From the NCBI GenBank assembly GCA_023078685.1, contig JALGAS010000007.1, forward strand, positions 2,108,001 through 2,172,000: a DNA stretch of 64,000 bases. Direction: 5' to 3'. The DNA comes from Neopestalotiopsis rosae (lineage: Eukaryota > Ascomycota > Sordariomycetes > Amphisphaeriales > Sporocadaceae). The notes under the pieces were generated by a model. The model made no database searches and was not told the DNA's origin. It saw only the letters and a list, made by a program, of their open reading frames with translations. Of this stretch, positions 10,632 to 23,514 are shown one piece after another. The translations under genes were made by a program, and so were the position numbers. Every line of letters begins with the position of its first letter. The stretch's first letter is position 1.

Positions 10632-12530
10632 CTACTTCTTCTGCCTCTTGGCACTCTGGTCACTGGCTGCACTGAGCTCACTTGCGCTTCTCTTGTGCCC
10701 GCCACTACTAGATGGGCGATTCGTCTTATCCTCCGTTGCCTCTTGCTTGATCTCTGCGGACTTGTCATCATTGTCTTCGTCATTGGCTGAGCCGGTATGG
10801 TCTTGGGCTTCTCCATTCGTGACAGGCTTGTCGGCTTTCGCCGCTTCACCAGTAGACGATGAGGTACCAGCTGCCCCATCCTCTGCCGTTGCAGCTGCTT
10901 CCGCCTTGGAGTCTTTCTTGGCATCGCTGGCGGGCGCAGTTGAGGATTCTTCAGCTGCCTTGGGTTCGGCCGTCACACCGTTTATCTTGTCGCGTTCTGC
11001 CTTCTTTGCTTGCTCGAGCTTGAGCTCACCGTCTAATTTATCGCTGATCTTCCTAAGATCCAAAAGCGTCTGGACATTAGCCAGGAGTCTTTCCATCTGC
11101 TCAACAACATCCTTGGTCGGCATGTTGAGCCGGGCTGGAACATCAAGCTCAGCGAGTGTATTTGTGATGCGCTGGTGCTGGGCATTTGATTTCGTCGTGA
11201 GAATCTTGTTAATCCGTTCATAGCGGAAAGTCGGTCCACTAGACAGACGATCAGCCGTGGTTGTGACACCATATATTTGTTCTTCTTGCTCCGTAAGCTT
11301 GCGGCGTTCTTGCGGTTGCGCGGCGGCGCCTTTCTTGGTGGGCTTCTCCGGCCGGCCTTCCGCTGCGCTGACAGAATCCCGATGGCCACTTGTCGTGGAT
11401 GCTGCGACACTCTCACGTCTGGGATCAGCTACAGGCGTAGATCCGGGGTGTGCAGAAGGTCCTGCCGAGGCGGGGGTATTCTGGCCATCGGTGCCCATAA
11501 GCGACTTGCGTTTCTTGGACTTGTCGACAGTCATCAAGTTTTGAAGTAGAGTCTGTAGGCCGTTGCTGGTCTTGAAGGCGGAGAGGTCCTGTGTGGTCTC
11601 CGTCTGAGGGTAATCCAGCCGATTATATAGCTCTCTGCGCTCCAAATTGAACTTCTCCTGTCGGGCCATGATACGTTTCACTTCGATCAGGAGCGACTCC
11701 TCCTCGCGAGCCTCTTCCTTAGAACGGCTCAGTTGGTTCTCTGCGAACTTTTTGCGACGGGTTTCAGCTGTGGAATCGAAGTTGGTCATAATTTTATGCA
11801 GGGCGAACTCGTCGGCATTCATGTACTGAACTGGCTTGGTGACAGCCATCATCTTGGCTGCAACTTCGTAATATCGCGCCTTGAGCTCCTCCATGGTACG
11901 TGGCTTTCGGGCCTGGACCATGGCGGTGCTCGTACTGCCGGACTCCTCTGCATTTGTGTCCTCGGCGACCTTGGGCTCATATTCGTAGCGATCCCAGATC
12001 AACTCCCATCTCAGATCAAAGTCTCGGACGGTTTCCAGCAAGTAGTCCGTTTCCTCCTTCGTCCAAGAGTCGCTGACTAGGCTTGAGTTGTATTGGTCAT
12101 CGCTGTATTCCGGGATATGAACCTTGACATTGAATTTGGCAAATGATGAGTCCTCCATCGCCTCGGCCTTTTGGTCCACCTCCATCTTGTCCTCGCCATC
12201 TTGGCCATTTGCCTGTTCAGGCTGTGGCCTCGAAGTCTCATCTTTGCGCCGCCAATGCCGAAGTACCAGAGTGGAATCGTCGCGTGCCGAGTTCTTGAAC
12301 GGGCGCATCTCCCATTTTACTGCCGGTTTTCTGCTGCCAAATCGTCGCTTCTTGAATGATGATATCTGTGGGACGATGGCTATGGGGTTGTCTCCTCCAA
12401 GGTTCTGCACTTCTCGTGCCAGACCTTTCAAATTCGGTCGCGGTGCCGTCGTCCTCTGTTTCTTGGTAGGCCGTGGTCCGGCACCGTCCGTCGGCAGGTT
12501 CAGGACATCGCGCACATCATGAGATGCCAT
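10632..12530 (-). CDS. SWR1/NuA4 subunit SWC4 (DMAP1 homologue)
   Basis: Intronless gene for 632 aa. Swc4/Eaf2 is a shared subunit of the SWR1 remodeller, which deposits H2A.Z, and of the NuA4 histone acetyltransferase; it works in the nucleus. The N-terminus (MASHDVRDVLNLP) and basic segment around residues 56-70 are family-typical. The Myb/SANT-like module follows at about 138-240, with SWTKEETDYLLETV and DFDLRWELIWDRY. A charged region with IMARQEKFNLERRELYNRL lies in the middle, and the second half is Ser/Ala/Glu-rich, probably disordered, ending in basic KRQKK. The frame is open 26 codons further upstream, but those residues do not look conserved and MASHDVRD matches the family start, so 12530 is chosen. 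It is divergent from the p24 gene, with 730 bp between start codons. Confidence 0.94.
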   Translation of the reverse strand: MASHDVRDVLNLPTDGAGPRPTKKQRTTAPRPNLKGLAREVQNLGGDNPIAIVPQISSFKKRRFGSRKPAVKWEMRPFKNSARDDSTLVLRHWRRKDETSRPQPEQANGQDGEDKMEVDQKAEAMEDSSFAKFNVKVHIPEYSDDQYNSSLVSDSWTKEETDYLLETVRDFDLRWELIWDRYEYEPKVAEDTNAEESGSTSTAMVQARKPRTMEELKARYYEVAAKMMAVTKPVQYMNADEFALHKIMTNFDSTAETRRKKFAENQLSRSKEEAREEESLLIEVKRIMARQEKFNLERRELYNRLDYPQTETTQDLSAFKTSNGLQTLLQNLMTVDKSKKRKSLMGTDGQNTPASAGPSAHPGSTPVADPRRESVAASTTSGHRDSVSAAEGRPEKPTKKGAAAQPQERRKLTEQEEQIYGVTTTADRLSSGPTFRYERINKILTTKSNAQHQRITNTLAELDVPARLNMPTKDVVEQMERLLANVQTLLDLRKISDKLDGELKLEQAKKAERDKINGVTAEPKAAEESSTAPASDAKKDSKAEAAATAEDGAAGTSSSTGEAAKADKPVTNGEAQDHTGSANDEDNDDKSAEIKQEATEDKTNRPSSSGGHKRSASELSAASDQSAKRQKK

Positions 12531-13260
12531 CTTTGCGGTTTCTGTCGTCGCTGCGGCAGCAAGAGGAAGAAAGTCGGGACTTCCCCTCCTGCAAGGCAGT
12601 TTGGGCACAGGCCCGCGTCAATGCCTGTACTAAGGTTCCGGGCCCAGTCAATCGCGACAAGTCAGAGTTTGGCGCGCAATGACGAAGCCTATTCCCAGAT
12701 AAGTTTTCCAGCAGTAAAGCAACGGAGTGATATGTGTCGTTGGCGAATTGAGTTTTGATGCGTGCTCAGGTGTTTTGACGCGTCTTAATCGATGGATCGT
12801 TGATAAATTGGCTGTTTTAGCGATTGATGCCTCGAAAAAAAAAGTTCCTGGTGATTGCTTTGCTGCCCTCCTCTTAGAAGGTCCAGTGCTGTTAGCGGCT
12901 TCTTTCCTTCCCCCAAAGGCCACCAGCTCGACCAGATCCAATGGCAGCTCTCCGCCTGGCTCCACTTATTCTTTTGCTACCGTCTCCACGCTCGAGCCAA
13001 TCCGCCAGCTCAACCCCTGTCGGTTTTTCCAGTGCAAGGCACATCTGGACATTTGGCCTGTGAAGCGAATGGGCGATCCTCAAGCTCCATCTCCAGCGAC
13101 CAGCCAAAGCAGCACATCATCACCTCAGCACACGACACGAGCTTTCCGTCGACAGTCTCCAAATCTCTCAAGCTCGTGCCCCCGACTGCCTCGTCGCTCG
13201 CTGCAATTACCCGTCATCTCGTAGACGAACTTCCTCTCTTCGCCAAGCTCGTCTCCCAAC
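12531..13260. other. Divergent promoter region SWC4 / p24
   Basis: The space between two head-to-head housekeeping genes. The last 150 bp before the p24 start are pyrimidine-rich on the plus strand, as in leaders of constitutively expressed fungal genes. ORFs here are low-complexity shadows. Confidence 0.55.
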
Positions 13261-14090
13261 ATGAGGGCGATCCTCCCTCTCTTGTCCCTGGGTACTGTTG
13301 CCCAGGCGTTGTACTTCTTCATTGATGGCACAACGCCCAAGTGTTTCTTCGAGGACCTTCCCAAGGATACACTGGTCGTAGGACACTACGATGCTCAGGA
13401 GTTCGACGAGAACTCGCAGACATGGTCGAAACACGATGGCATTAGTATCTACATTTCCGTAGATGTAAGTTTGCCCTCGTGGCCCCCTTTTGGGGATTCC
13501 ACCCAATTGCAAGGGCATTGATAAGCTGACCATGCATGAAAATCAACAGGAGGTCTTTGACAATGACCACCGCGTGGTCTCGCAACGTGGTTCTTCCGCA
13601 GGTCGCTTCACATTCAGCGCCGCCGACGCCGGTGAGCACCGCATCTGCTTCACGCCCTCCTCGAGCTCTGGGCGCCAGGGCTGGCTCAGCGCTCTGCACC
13701 CCAACGGTGGCATCAAGTTGTCTCTTGACCTCGCAATCGGCGAGTCTAGCGAAATCGAGAGTACCGATAAGGGCAAGATGGAGGACATTTCGCAGCGCGT
13801 GCGCGATCTGAACGCCAGACTCCAGGATATCCGAAGGGAACAGGTCTTCCAGAGGGTAGGTGCCATTTTTACAACCATTGTTTCGATTTATATGTCATCT
13901 CTAATTCTACCGATATCTAACACGTGTGGCTCAATTGCAGGAACGCGAGGCCGAATTCAGAGACCAGTCAGAAAGTACCAACTCTCGTGTCGTGCGATGG
14001 ATGCTGATCCAGGTTGTCGTTCTGGGCGCTACTTGTGCATGGCAACTCTCTCATCTCAGATCCTTCTTCATCAAGCAGAAGCTTACGTAA
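13261..14090 (+). CDS. p24/EMP24 family GOLD cargo receptor (Erp1/TMED9-like)
   Basis: Three exons (13261-13464, 13550-13855, 13941-14090) encode 219 aa; both introns are 85 nt with clean GT-AG ends. p24 proteins cycle between ER and Golgi in COPII/COPI vesicles and sort cargo such as GPI-anchored proteins. In order: signal peptide (about 1-16), a GOLD domain starting [18 protein letters not shown] with a second Cys in HRICFTP, a coiled-coil region ([19 protein letters not shown]), one transmembrane helix near residues 190-207, and the cytosolic tail [10 protein letters not shown]. The tail carries the FF COPII signal and K-x-K-x-x, a COPI retrieval form. Length and the opening sequence point to the alpha (TMED4/9, Erp1/5/6) subfamily rather than Erv25 or Emp24. 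Confidence 0.94.
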
Positions 14091-15969
14091 AGCATTCGCC
14101 TTGTGCTATACGTGTCCCCTTATTCTTGAGTTGCGCGGTAGCAATGAAAGCTACCACCCTACGACATGAGAAATTCTTAGTGGAGAACAAGAGAGCCGAG
14201 AGGTGGCCATGAGAGCAAAAGCCGTCCATTTTAAATGACGCCAGGAGCGGAAGGCTCTCTGTATTGATACGAAGTTCGGACGGCGTCTATGATATATTAC
14301 ATATTGCTGGGCCTGGGCAAGGTCAAAAGGAGTTACTTCGGGTAGCAAGAAAATCGATCCTGATTTAGCTATGCTGTGTTTGATCCTCATGACTGCTTCT
14401 CTACGATGCTTGTTTGGAAGCAATATATGACTTTAAATGTACGTCCTTGCGAGCGATGCGTATCAATTGAGCCGACTCCCTTTTAAAGCTGTCACCTACA
14501 GAGACGGGCGCACATCAAAGGAACGCAAAGGTGATAAGGTTCTCAAACAAAAGCTCTTGCACGTGCCTATAAATATGGAAACCGCGTGGCTCATCCCAAG
14601 GAAGGCATACTGACCACGTAGCTAGGTTTGTAACTACTAAATGCAGCGAACTGAACGAGCAATTGCGAGGCGTTATGAGCGGAGTGACCGGCCGAATGAA
14701 TAGACATCTTCGACGGCATTACATATGCATAATACAGTGTCTTTCAACATGCCCTTGCATTACCCTACCCGACCATGGATATGCATATCCCGTCATGTTG
14801 CCTGTAATCAGACTCAGTCTCGAGTAAATAAGGAGATTCGTCTTTGCTGTTTCTCCTTCTCAAACCAGCCTCTTGGTGGTGTCGAAGGCTCGATCAGGTA
14901 CTCAGTCCAACTCATGGGACAAACGGACTTGTGGCCATCCATGTCTGTGAAAATGACGTGGCGTAGAGTTTTAAGGTGTCAAAGAATTCGAATCTGGCAG
15001 ACCTGTCTAATGTTGCTGTCTCACACGTAAAGCCGATAAACTCTGATGTCAAACGTCGGGCGCGGCACGTCACGAAGAGTCAAAAATTGGATGTTCAAAG
15101 TAGTAACGGAAATGATTATCAAGAATGCTCCTATATCCATTGTGGCCGCCTATTCTATCATAACACAACAGAATCACGAGCCGCACTCTTCGATGCAGAT
15201 GGCGAACCTGCGTCAAAGGTGCTTCTCTGGTACGACACAGTTCTTCGCGTAACCTCCCCAGACCCGAACTCTATTCCTCCCCCTTGGGTCTCTTCTGCGA
15301 AGAACACTTCCCCTCCCTCCTTGGAATTATGAACATTTAAACTAGTGCAAGAAAATCCAGATGCTATTTCCCCCCTTTGCGCCGTTGCTCTCATCGCTTT
15401 CGCTGACTATTAACAAGCTTTCTCTCAATTTTCTATGGTTCGTGTAGCGAGTGTCGTGAATGAGACTTATTTTTGGTTGTTTCCGATTCCGTGACGCCAC
15501 TTATGCCCATGTCCATGCCAGATGCCGGTATGAATGTGAACAAGTGACATGTCACAAATGAAAAAGCGAGGACCGCCAGCGCAAAGCTGGCGATCCTCGT
15601 GGCAAGCTGAGCCTGCCGAGTACTCCATGAGGAACATCCTTTTTGATCCAGCAGCCTGGCGAGAAGCTCAACCGAATGTTTTGTGGAGAATATGAATGTC
15701 GAAGAAAAGTCGCTGATATGTATCAAAATCGTCATAGCTGGGCGGGACAGCTTCATTAGGCACAGTGTCGGGTCCAGACGCGGTCCAAGAGTATTAAAGT
15801 AAAGTCGTAAGAGAAAGCGTGGGACCAGACAGGTCCCGTCCAATGCCTTCTATAAGTCTATATGGATTCGCGGTTCTGATGATGATAAAGTGCATGTAGC
15901 CTTGTCGTCAGCCAGCGGCAGGCTCAACGAAGCTAGCCAGTGCTTCAATGCTCGGTACTATCCTGAGCA
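14091..15969. other. Convergent intergenic region p24 / casein kinase
   Basis: The two genes point at each other across 1.9 kb. The casein-kinase end is likely 3' UTR. A CACGTG hexamer directly followed by TATAAATA (14560-14575) looks like a promoter, but only a 20-codon ORF (14641-14703) follows within 150 bp. No protein family is recognisable. Confidence 0.5.
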
Positions 15970-17534
15970 CTAACCGCAGCAAAGCACCTTCATGAACTTT
16001 TGGAAGCCAGTAGGCTGAGGCTCGGCAGGTCGACTGCCACCTGCTGTTTGGGCTCCAGCGGCTGATGTTTGCGTGGCCATTCTCGGCGGAAGGTTCTGGT
16101 TGCTGTTCTGGAATTGAGCTTGAGTCGAACCTGTCGGCGTAGCCATGTCACGAAGACCCCCCACCGCGCTACCTCGCGGCGCCTGCAGAGCGCCTGGGGC
16201 GTTTGGCCGGCGTTTGTCCATCGCTTTCGCTGGCGAGGGAGGTGGGGGCTGCGCGGCGTTTAAACGGTCGCGGGTGAGATGAGGAGTGCTGGCACCATTG
16301 CGAGTCGTGCCGTGAAGTTCCATCTGAGAGGGACCAGGTCGGGCATTTGGGTTGTGGTAGGCACCCGATTTGTGCATCGCATCCCAGCCCTTGCTGGAGT
16401 CCTTGCTGATCTTCATCCAGTCATATTCTCCGTCCTCCACCTCTCCAGTGTTCTTCAGGGACTGGGTGAAGAGCTCTCTCAGGTAATCGTAGTCGGGGGT
16501 GTCTTCGAATCCGAGGTTTCGCACATATGTCAAGTACTTGTTGAATTCCTCTGGGAAGCCCTCGCAAAGATCCTTGATCGGGGTAGTCTGCTTCTTCTCG
16601 CCAATCTTTTCGTACTTCTGCTTGTTGGTAGCAGCCTTCAGGCCTTGCCATGGCAGACCTCCACGAAGGAAGTACATAAAGACGTGGCCCAAAGCCTCAA
16701 GATCATCACGGCGTGATTGTTCGCGACCGAGATGCGTGTTGATACTCATATAACGAGCAGTTCCCGAAAGTGATTTCCGCTCTCTGTAGGGAATGTGCTG
16801 CTTGGACTTGGGATCCCGGTACTGCTTGGCCATACCGAAATCGACAACATGAATCACATTAGAGGCTTTGGTTCCAGGGCGGCCAATCAAAAAGTTGTCG
16901 GGCTTGATATCTCTGTAGATCAGATTCTTCTCGTGAATCGTCTGTACTCTCGAGAGCTATTTGGGATTATGTCAATAAACGTATTCTGACCATTGTGTTA
17001 GCGGTGGACTCACCATTTGCTTGGCAACCATGACCACCGTCTTGATCGTGAATCTGCGACCGCAGTGATCAAAGAGGTCTTCCAAGGATGGTCCTAGCAG
17101 ATCTATCACCAGGATGTTGTGAAGACCTTCTTGGCCGAAGTAGTAGACATTGGGGATGCCAGCTGTTAAGGTATCAGTATTGTGTTAAGAACGGTGATTC
17201 TGGTGAATACTCACGGCATCCCACGAGAATCTTGTAAGTGCGGTATTCATCTCGCAGCTGGGGTGCGTCACTCTTTCGGGGTTCCTGAAAGCCGGGATCG
17301 GACGGTTAGTCTATTATTCTTGATGCACATGCCGAATAAAGCAAGATGCACTACAGATGCACACATGCAAATGACAAGGACAGACGAAAGTAAAGCGCGA
17401 CTTACAAACTTGATGGCAACTTGCTGGTTGTTCAAGAGGTTGGTGCCCTCAAAGATGACACCAAACGAACCCTCTCCAATCTTCTTGCCGACTCGGTAAT
17501 GGACACCGACGACATTTGAGGATGACGACGCCAT
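15970..17534 (-). CDS. Plasma-membrane casein kinase I (Yck1/2-type)
   Basis: Four exons on the minus strand (17406-17534, 17215-17284, 17014-17162, 15970-16956) encode 444 aa; introns are 121, 52 and 57 nt. This is a Ser/Thr kinase of the CK1 family. Visible features: glycine loop GEGSFG (20-25), catalytic Lys42 in VAIK, the family segment [11 protein letters not shown] at the exon 2/3 junction, catalytic loop YRDIKPDN with Asp132, DFG at 155-157, and the CK1 signature around [10 protein letters not shown]. The C-terminal 130 residues are Pro/Gln/Ala-rich and disordered and end in KVLCCG; the dicysteine is the palmitoylation signal that anchors Yck kinases at the plasma membrane, where they act in glucose sensing, endocytosis and polarity. 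The upstream 500 bp carries a GTC repeat. A nuclear Hrr25/CK1-delta type is excluded by the tail. Confidence 0.95.
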
Positions 17535-17832
17535 TGTGAAGGATGGAGTCGGTAGTTACCACAGGACCTGTAAAAACAAAATGGTTCGAATGTGGTGGAG
17601 GCGGTTGAAAAGTCGGAAGTACGAGCTGGTCGGAGTTGGCAAAGGCGTCGGGTTGTTGGAGGACCTAAGCTGGGGGGTCAGGAGTATGCAAGATACTCGA
17701 GCACTCAGTTGCACCGGGGGCTCATGGTACGAATGAGCGGTGGATGGTGGAAGAGGTTGTGGAATATTCAGGCCCGTCGGGAAAGAATCGGGCGTCGGTC
17801 AGTTCGCGAGCGCAGGCAGACTCAACGCTGCA

Positions 17833-17855
17833 GTCGTCGTCGTCGTCGTCGTCGT
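17833..17855. repeat. GTC trinucleotide repeat in kinase leader
   Basis: Seven GTC units in a row plus two bases, about 300 bp upstream of the casein kinase start on its 5' side. On the transcribed strand it reads GAC. Confidence 0.85.
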
Positions 17856-18828
17856 TCGTCGCGTGGGACTAAGGGTCGACGATGTTGTTGTTGACTCGAC
17901 TCTCTCTGGGATTGACGGGAGGCAGAGGATCAGAAGGGAGAAATTGATTTCGGCCCAGACCAGCAGCAGAGAAGGCAGAGAGCCAGAGAGAGCCAGAGCC
18001 AGGTCAATGTCGGTCACAAGCCTGTTCTGGGTCTAGCGAATGGGAGACTAGCGCTTCCTGGCCATTCGCGGGTACTTGCGAGACTGCGGCTTGGCCGTGT
18101 TGGGGGGGAGGTCTACTGGGGCCCAGGTACCTCCTGTCTCGCCTAGCCAAGACCAGGTTGGCGCTTGTTTTAGCAGCTCAGCAAGGCCCCAAAAAATTGC
18201 CCGTAGGTGCTAGACACTGCCCCGTGCACTGGAATCAGCCAAGAGGCTCTCCACTGGAGATCCAAGCGATTTGGGGCTGCCACACACAGACAGGACAGGA
18301 CCCAGGTGGCGCTAGGCATTTTAAGGAAACTTGCATGTTGAGGCGTTGGGCCGCTCAGCGAATAAGCGTCGCTAAATCCGTCCCGCTCTGGAGCCCAGCC
18401 AAATTCCAGAAGTCGAGCCCTTTTTTTTTCTCATTACGGGGAGCTTTTTGTAAATTAACAGGCTGGTGAACCGATCGAAATTTGGGGCCGGAAAAGAAAG
18501 GAGTTGGCAATTGCAAAAACAAAATGACGACCGTCATGAGGTCACTCCCTCAAACAAGAGAGCAATTGAAGCATGGTAGAGATAATAAAAACAAGAACCA
18601 GAAGAGCTGCTACTCTGTACACTGCCTGCTGGGTACATACAGCACCTGCACCGGGATGTCATAACATGCCTTGCCGACTGACAACTGTGCCTACATCATC
18701 TGCCTACGTAGTGCTACAGTAATAACAATCAATAATAACGCCGCTGCGGATTGCTGATGCTCTTCTGCCGCCCCGTCTGCCGCGCAAAGTGCCACCAGAA
18801 CAGTGGATGAGCTTCTGCGGCGATGCAC

Positions 18829-18830
<2 letters not shown>

Positions 18831-18862
<32 letters not shown>

Positions 18863-18874
18863 TGAGCCCCCCCC
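18831..18874. repeat. Poly-C tract (C32, then C8)
   Basis: Thirty-two consecutive C, then TGAG, then eight C. On the minus strand this is a G32/G8 run able to form stacked G-quadruplexes, and the C strand an i-motif. Exact length may be affected by sequencing. Confidence 0.9.
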
Positions 18875-21800
18875 AAGTACCATACACACCAGACCATCAC
18901 CTGAGCCATCGTCGGCCATCGGCAAGTACTTTACATACACACATGAAGTGGTTGGTGCAATGTGTACTGCTGCAGTTTGTATGCATCTGGGCTGGTGGCG
19001 CCCATCTCCATGCATCTATCTGCCCTCAGGCAGAAAATAGTGCACATAGCACGGCCTCTAACCTCATCGGACTGGACCCTTTTCCCAGGTTGCCCTCAAC
19101 ACTATCTGACCTGCCACTGCGAACACGAGTCGGTGAAGATGGCTTTTGTTCGCTATTTTCTTCCCGTGATATATGGTGCATCGATCTAGCATGGCTAGGT
19201 AAGCATGGCATTCTAAGGACGCGCATGTGAAGGCAAGACTGGAGTCCGCTTGTTGAAGGACTATCTGGCCTACGTACTACTTTGGGTCCTTTCATCATTC
19301 ATAAACAATCCATTGGGGACCGGGGAGTGAAAACAAAAAGCCGAGGGAGGGAGGGAAAACAACAAAACACAACGTCGAACTCATTTGGACCAGAAAAGGT
19401 TACATTCAGGTATGCACGTGCCTAGAGACGACACCCTACCAATCCAGGTACACGATATTACCCCTTGGGATGATGAGGCAAATCAAATACCATGAACCAT
19501 CATATCACAAAAGCGATCAATTGCCTGCCTGAAAGGGCCGTCCAGCTCCAGGCCTCTGGGTCGCACCAGAAAAGCCTCGGTCATGCAAGTTTGTAGCCCC
19601 TGGGATCGGTCGGTCCTTTGTGTCTAAACTTATCAGTCTCCATTGCGGCGCATGCCTGGTTCGTCCCCTACGGATATCGCTGCGTTAAACCCGTACCTAC
19701 AGTACTAGCGATTCTCACCAGATCTCAACAAAGCACTGTCGTTGCAGTAGTAAGACAGCTGGACAGGCCAGATATGTTCTTGGATGTGCTGTGCTGATTA
19801 TCCGGAGGCTGATAATATGATTGACTGTGCTCTCGGAAATTCCACATATCTCCAGGACCGAGCTCTTGGTAGGAACCCGGAAACAGGGTCTTCCATTCGG
19901 AGATGGGAAACACGATTGAGACAAGACACATCAATCATCTACAGGTACGAAGACAGCGCCTGCCCTGTCACTCACTACTGCTAGGCTAGCTTCTCCTTGT
20001 TGGAACCGAGAGAATGTAGGTACATTACCTACCTCTCTAGCTACATGCCAACCTCAACTACTGTACATTACATACATTGCCCTGGCAGTCAGTCAGCAGT
20101 AAAGTGTGGCGGTCGAGTCGCCTCAATCCTATCAAACGCCTCCAGCGCACGAAGAACAGCTGTATTGCGTTGCTGGAGCTGCAAATCTGCTGCGGATCAG
20201 CGAGAGCCAACGATTCAGGGCTCTGCACGTTGGCATAACACGTACACTTGCGTACTGCTTGCTTGATTTCCGTCGCAAATGGCTGGCCGTTAATGGCCCA
20301 ACCAATTGTAACCTATCCCCCCTGCATGTTACATCTCCAATTCCCCTTCCCCGTCGCCCGCCGAGATCGCGGAGAATGTGGCTTGCTGGACGGGCATAAT
20401 CATGTCAGTCGATGAAGGCAATCGTGGTGCCTCCTCTTGGGCGAGGCAAAATTCTCCGCTGAACTTTTCCCATGGACCACTATTATTTGAGCAATATTTC
20501 GAGCCAATGGCTTACTACCATCTTGCCAAACTTGTGTACTTACTATCAGGCTGTGTGACGGCTCCGTAATTCAGACTCCAGACTTTGCGATAAGGTAGTG
20601 CAGAGTTGCGGTACATTGTGGAAGAGATTCGCGGCCACTAGCACCAACGGCCGGCCGACCTTGTACCTAAGGTTGTTCCCGCTTATTTTACACGCTTTGT
20701 ACCATTCGGATGTCCTCCAGCAGAGTTCAATGCGGCTTGCCTCCCAAGTTACTTCGATAAACGAACGGCATCCCATTATACCCATCTTGCCATCTGCCTC
20801 TTGGACCATTCAAAACGCACAAGAACAAGGGACGAACGAAAGAAAACCAGCGTAGATCCCTTGGCCCGTCGCCGACGCTCACACAGCCAAACAGCCTTCT
20901 GCCGCGCAAGATTGAAACAGAACCGACCCCGCCCGGCTTCGTAGGCTTCGTGGCGGATCGTTTGAAAATTGGCGATTCGTCTGGCAGGATACCGACTCGA
21001 GACCTGCATCAAGCGTCTGCACTACCATGACTAAATGTACATACTGCCTCGAATTATATAGCGTCTCCTCTTGCCACCCCGCATCTGGTTGCCTACTTGA
21101 CTCACAGCCTTTTCTGATCGACCGACGACGGACTGCAGAGACCGCCCAAGACATCCGGTGGAGGCAGTATCCTCTGTTCCCTATGCGAAATATATGCCAG
21201 ATGCGCATCTTTCGGATCGGATGGCCTGCCAAGAACATTCTACCCTGATTATAGCGCGAGGAGGTGCCCAATACTATGCTGGGTACAGTAGGCTGACAGT
21301 CTGGGGCCACCATGGTTATAGGTCAAACTCTGTTTCTTTGGAAACGACGATCGCACATTTGATTGACCTTTCATCAACCACTCACGTTTCCAGAGACTAT
21401 CAGGGCAAACTCGACTCCATTGCCTTTGCCACGTACCACGTAAACCATCAAAATTGTGGCCTGCTTATGTCGTGAATCAGCTATAATGGGACATGTGTCG
21501 AGGACATCAACCAAATGAACTCATGGGGCATATTCTCAAACATTTATGGCCCTTGTGCTTCAAGCCAAGATCTTTTGCAACGATAATATGTGATTCGTTA
21601 TAATTATGAGACAAGGGATACTATACTACGGAATACAATAATCCCGATCATATATGCCTCGCCCTACTCGGACCAGTTCACGGGATACAGCTCCTGCTCT
21701 GGTCCAATAAAGAAAGTAGCACAGGTGACTCAAGAATTGCTTAGTAGTTCCAACAAATTGTGTCGACATCAAGTATGAACTGGTGCATATGTTCTTCATT

Positions 21801-23514
21801 CCGCTCATAAGTTGCTCTACAGTCCATCTTTCGAGGTCAGCAATGGGCAAGCCAACCTGCAAATCAATAATACCTGCACCACAAGAACATCATGCACAAG
21901 ATTGTGAGATAATGGAGCAAAATTAATCTCCTTGATCGGCCGACTTCTGCCAGTCTGCCAGTATCTGCTTTCTAGCCTCCGGCAACAAACTGTACAGCAA
22001 GACAAGGCGCCGTCGAAACCTTGTGCTCTGTACCCGACTGTCCGGAACGACTAGTCTACTACATTCCATCGCTCTGGAAATCTTCCATCATCAGGGGTAA
22101 GAAATGCTTAGGTCGAGCTTGGTGGACAATGAACAACCTCGATGAACTGTCGGGCACATGCAGAACTGTTTGTGACACCAGGGCTGGAACCTGAGGAACA
22201 GTTCTCGGCTCCGATAATTCGTAGAAGAATGTTCGACGCCCTTGCAGCCAGGAGTAGCACGATTCTACCAAGCACGAACCGATGAAAAAGATTGTCTGAC
22301 GGGATGTGCTTACATATATGCTCGTAGCGTCGGCCACTGCTGGTGAGGAAGATGTGGACCTTTCAAGTCCTGTTCACGATTCTCACCGTTGCGTGCTTGT
22401 CCTTGTCTGGAAGCAGCACTGCGCGGAATGAAATGGCTCCCATCTCGTGTGTCCGTCACCTTCCTCAATACTCTCGTTATGATGCTTTTAGTGGTATATT
22501 TCGATACATACCCTCCGGGACGACTCGTCTCCGAGTATGCCACTCTCATGACGATGGTGCCTGTAGGATAGAGGAACCGTCGCAGCAAAATTGTGCGAAT
22601 CCCAAACGAGCACTCGAGATGCTGCAGCTTCTGGCATTACCGCTACCGCTATAGATGGCTCCAATCTGCCTATCAATTCTGCTGGCAGACCGAGATGAGG
22701 TAGAGGCGAGTGCTGGTCCTCAAGCTACGCGAACAATGCGCCATGTTGACGGAGCTGATACTCATTCGAAGAGTTCCGATGACGAGACTTCTGGGTTTTA
22801 ATCAGCCGCGTTATATACCTACGCAAAGAAATGTCGATTCTGATATGCAGGCGCACAGACGACTGCAGGAACCCATCCTGCACGTCTGCTGTGATGGGAA
22901 AGATTACTTGGGAAAGACGAAGAGGTTGGGTTGCAACAAACCACCACATGTGGACTCCTGTATATGCGACGGGCCGCCTCTGCTTGACACCTTGGCGAAG
23001 CGACCGAAAGAAGTATATCACGACCGACCGAACGTCCCTTGCAGATTTTCTTCACGCATGAAAAGTTCGCGATATCCATAAAATAGAGATCTCTTTGCTC
23101 AAACCCTTGCCCGTCCAAGGATTCCCCGCAGACGCCACGACCAGGGCGGTAAAGCTATTTCCTCTATATCACTTCTCTCATTGCTGCGAAATTTCGACAA
23201 TTCGTGTTCATGGCATTAGCAAAAACCAGGCTTTTGCGCGCACGCCATTCCGAGTTTTTCTCCCTTGGGGTCTTGCGCCCGATCGCGCGATTGGGAAGGT
23301 CGACGCCAGACCCTCTTGGGTGGCTCTGCCCCGGGGAGATTCGCACGTGGAGTCGTCGTCGTTGAATTGGTGCCCCGCTTGTCTTGCCGAAAAGGGTCAA
23401 CACTTCGGGGGGACAAGAGAGTAGACGTGCTTGTAAATGAAGAACGGTTCAGGATATTGGATATAGTAGTTCCTTGCTCGACGATCTTAGCTTGGAGGGA
23501 CTATGTATAACATG

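Noticed and set aside
10648..11223. 191-aa plus-strand frame inside SWC4
   Set aside because: Ser/Leu/Ala low-complexity shadow of the Ser/Glu/Lys-rich C-terminus of SWC4.
12531..12608. 26-residue N-terminal extension of SWC4
   Set aside because: MASHDVRDVL is the expected family start; the extension lacks conserved character.
15433..15843. 136-aa minus-strand frame downstream of casein kinase
   Set aside because: Probably 3' UTR of the kinase; no motif recognised.
18789..19230. Poly-proline ORFs over the poly-C tract
   Set aside because: Translations of the homopolymer only, without other coding signals.
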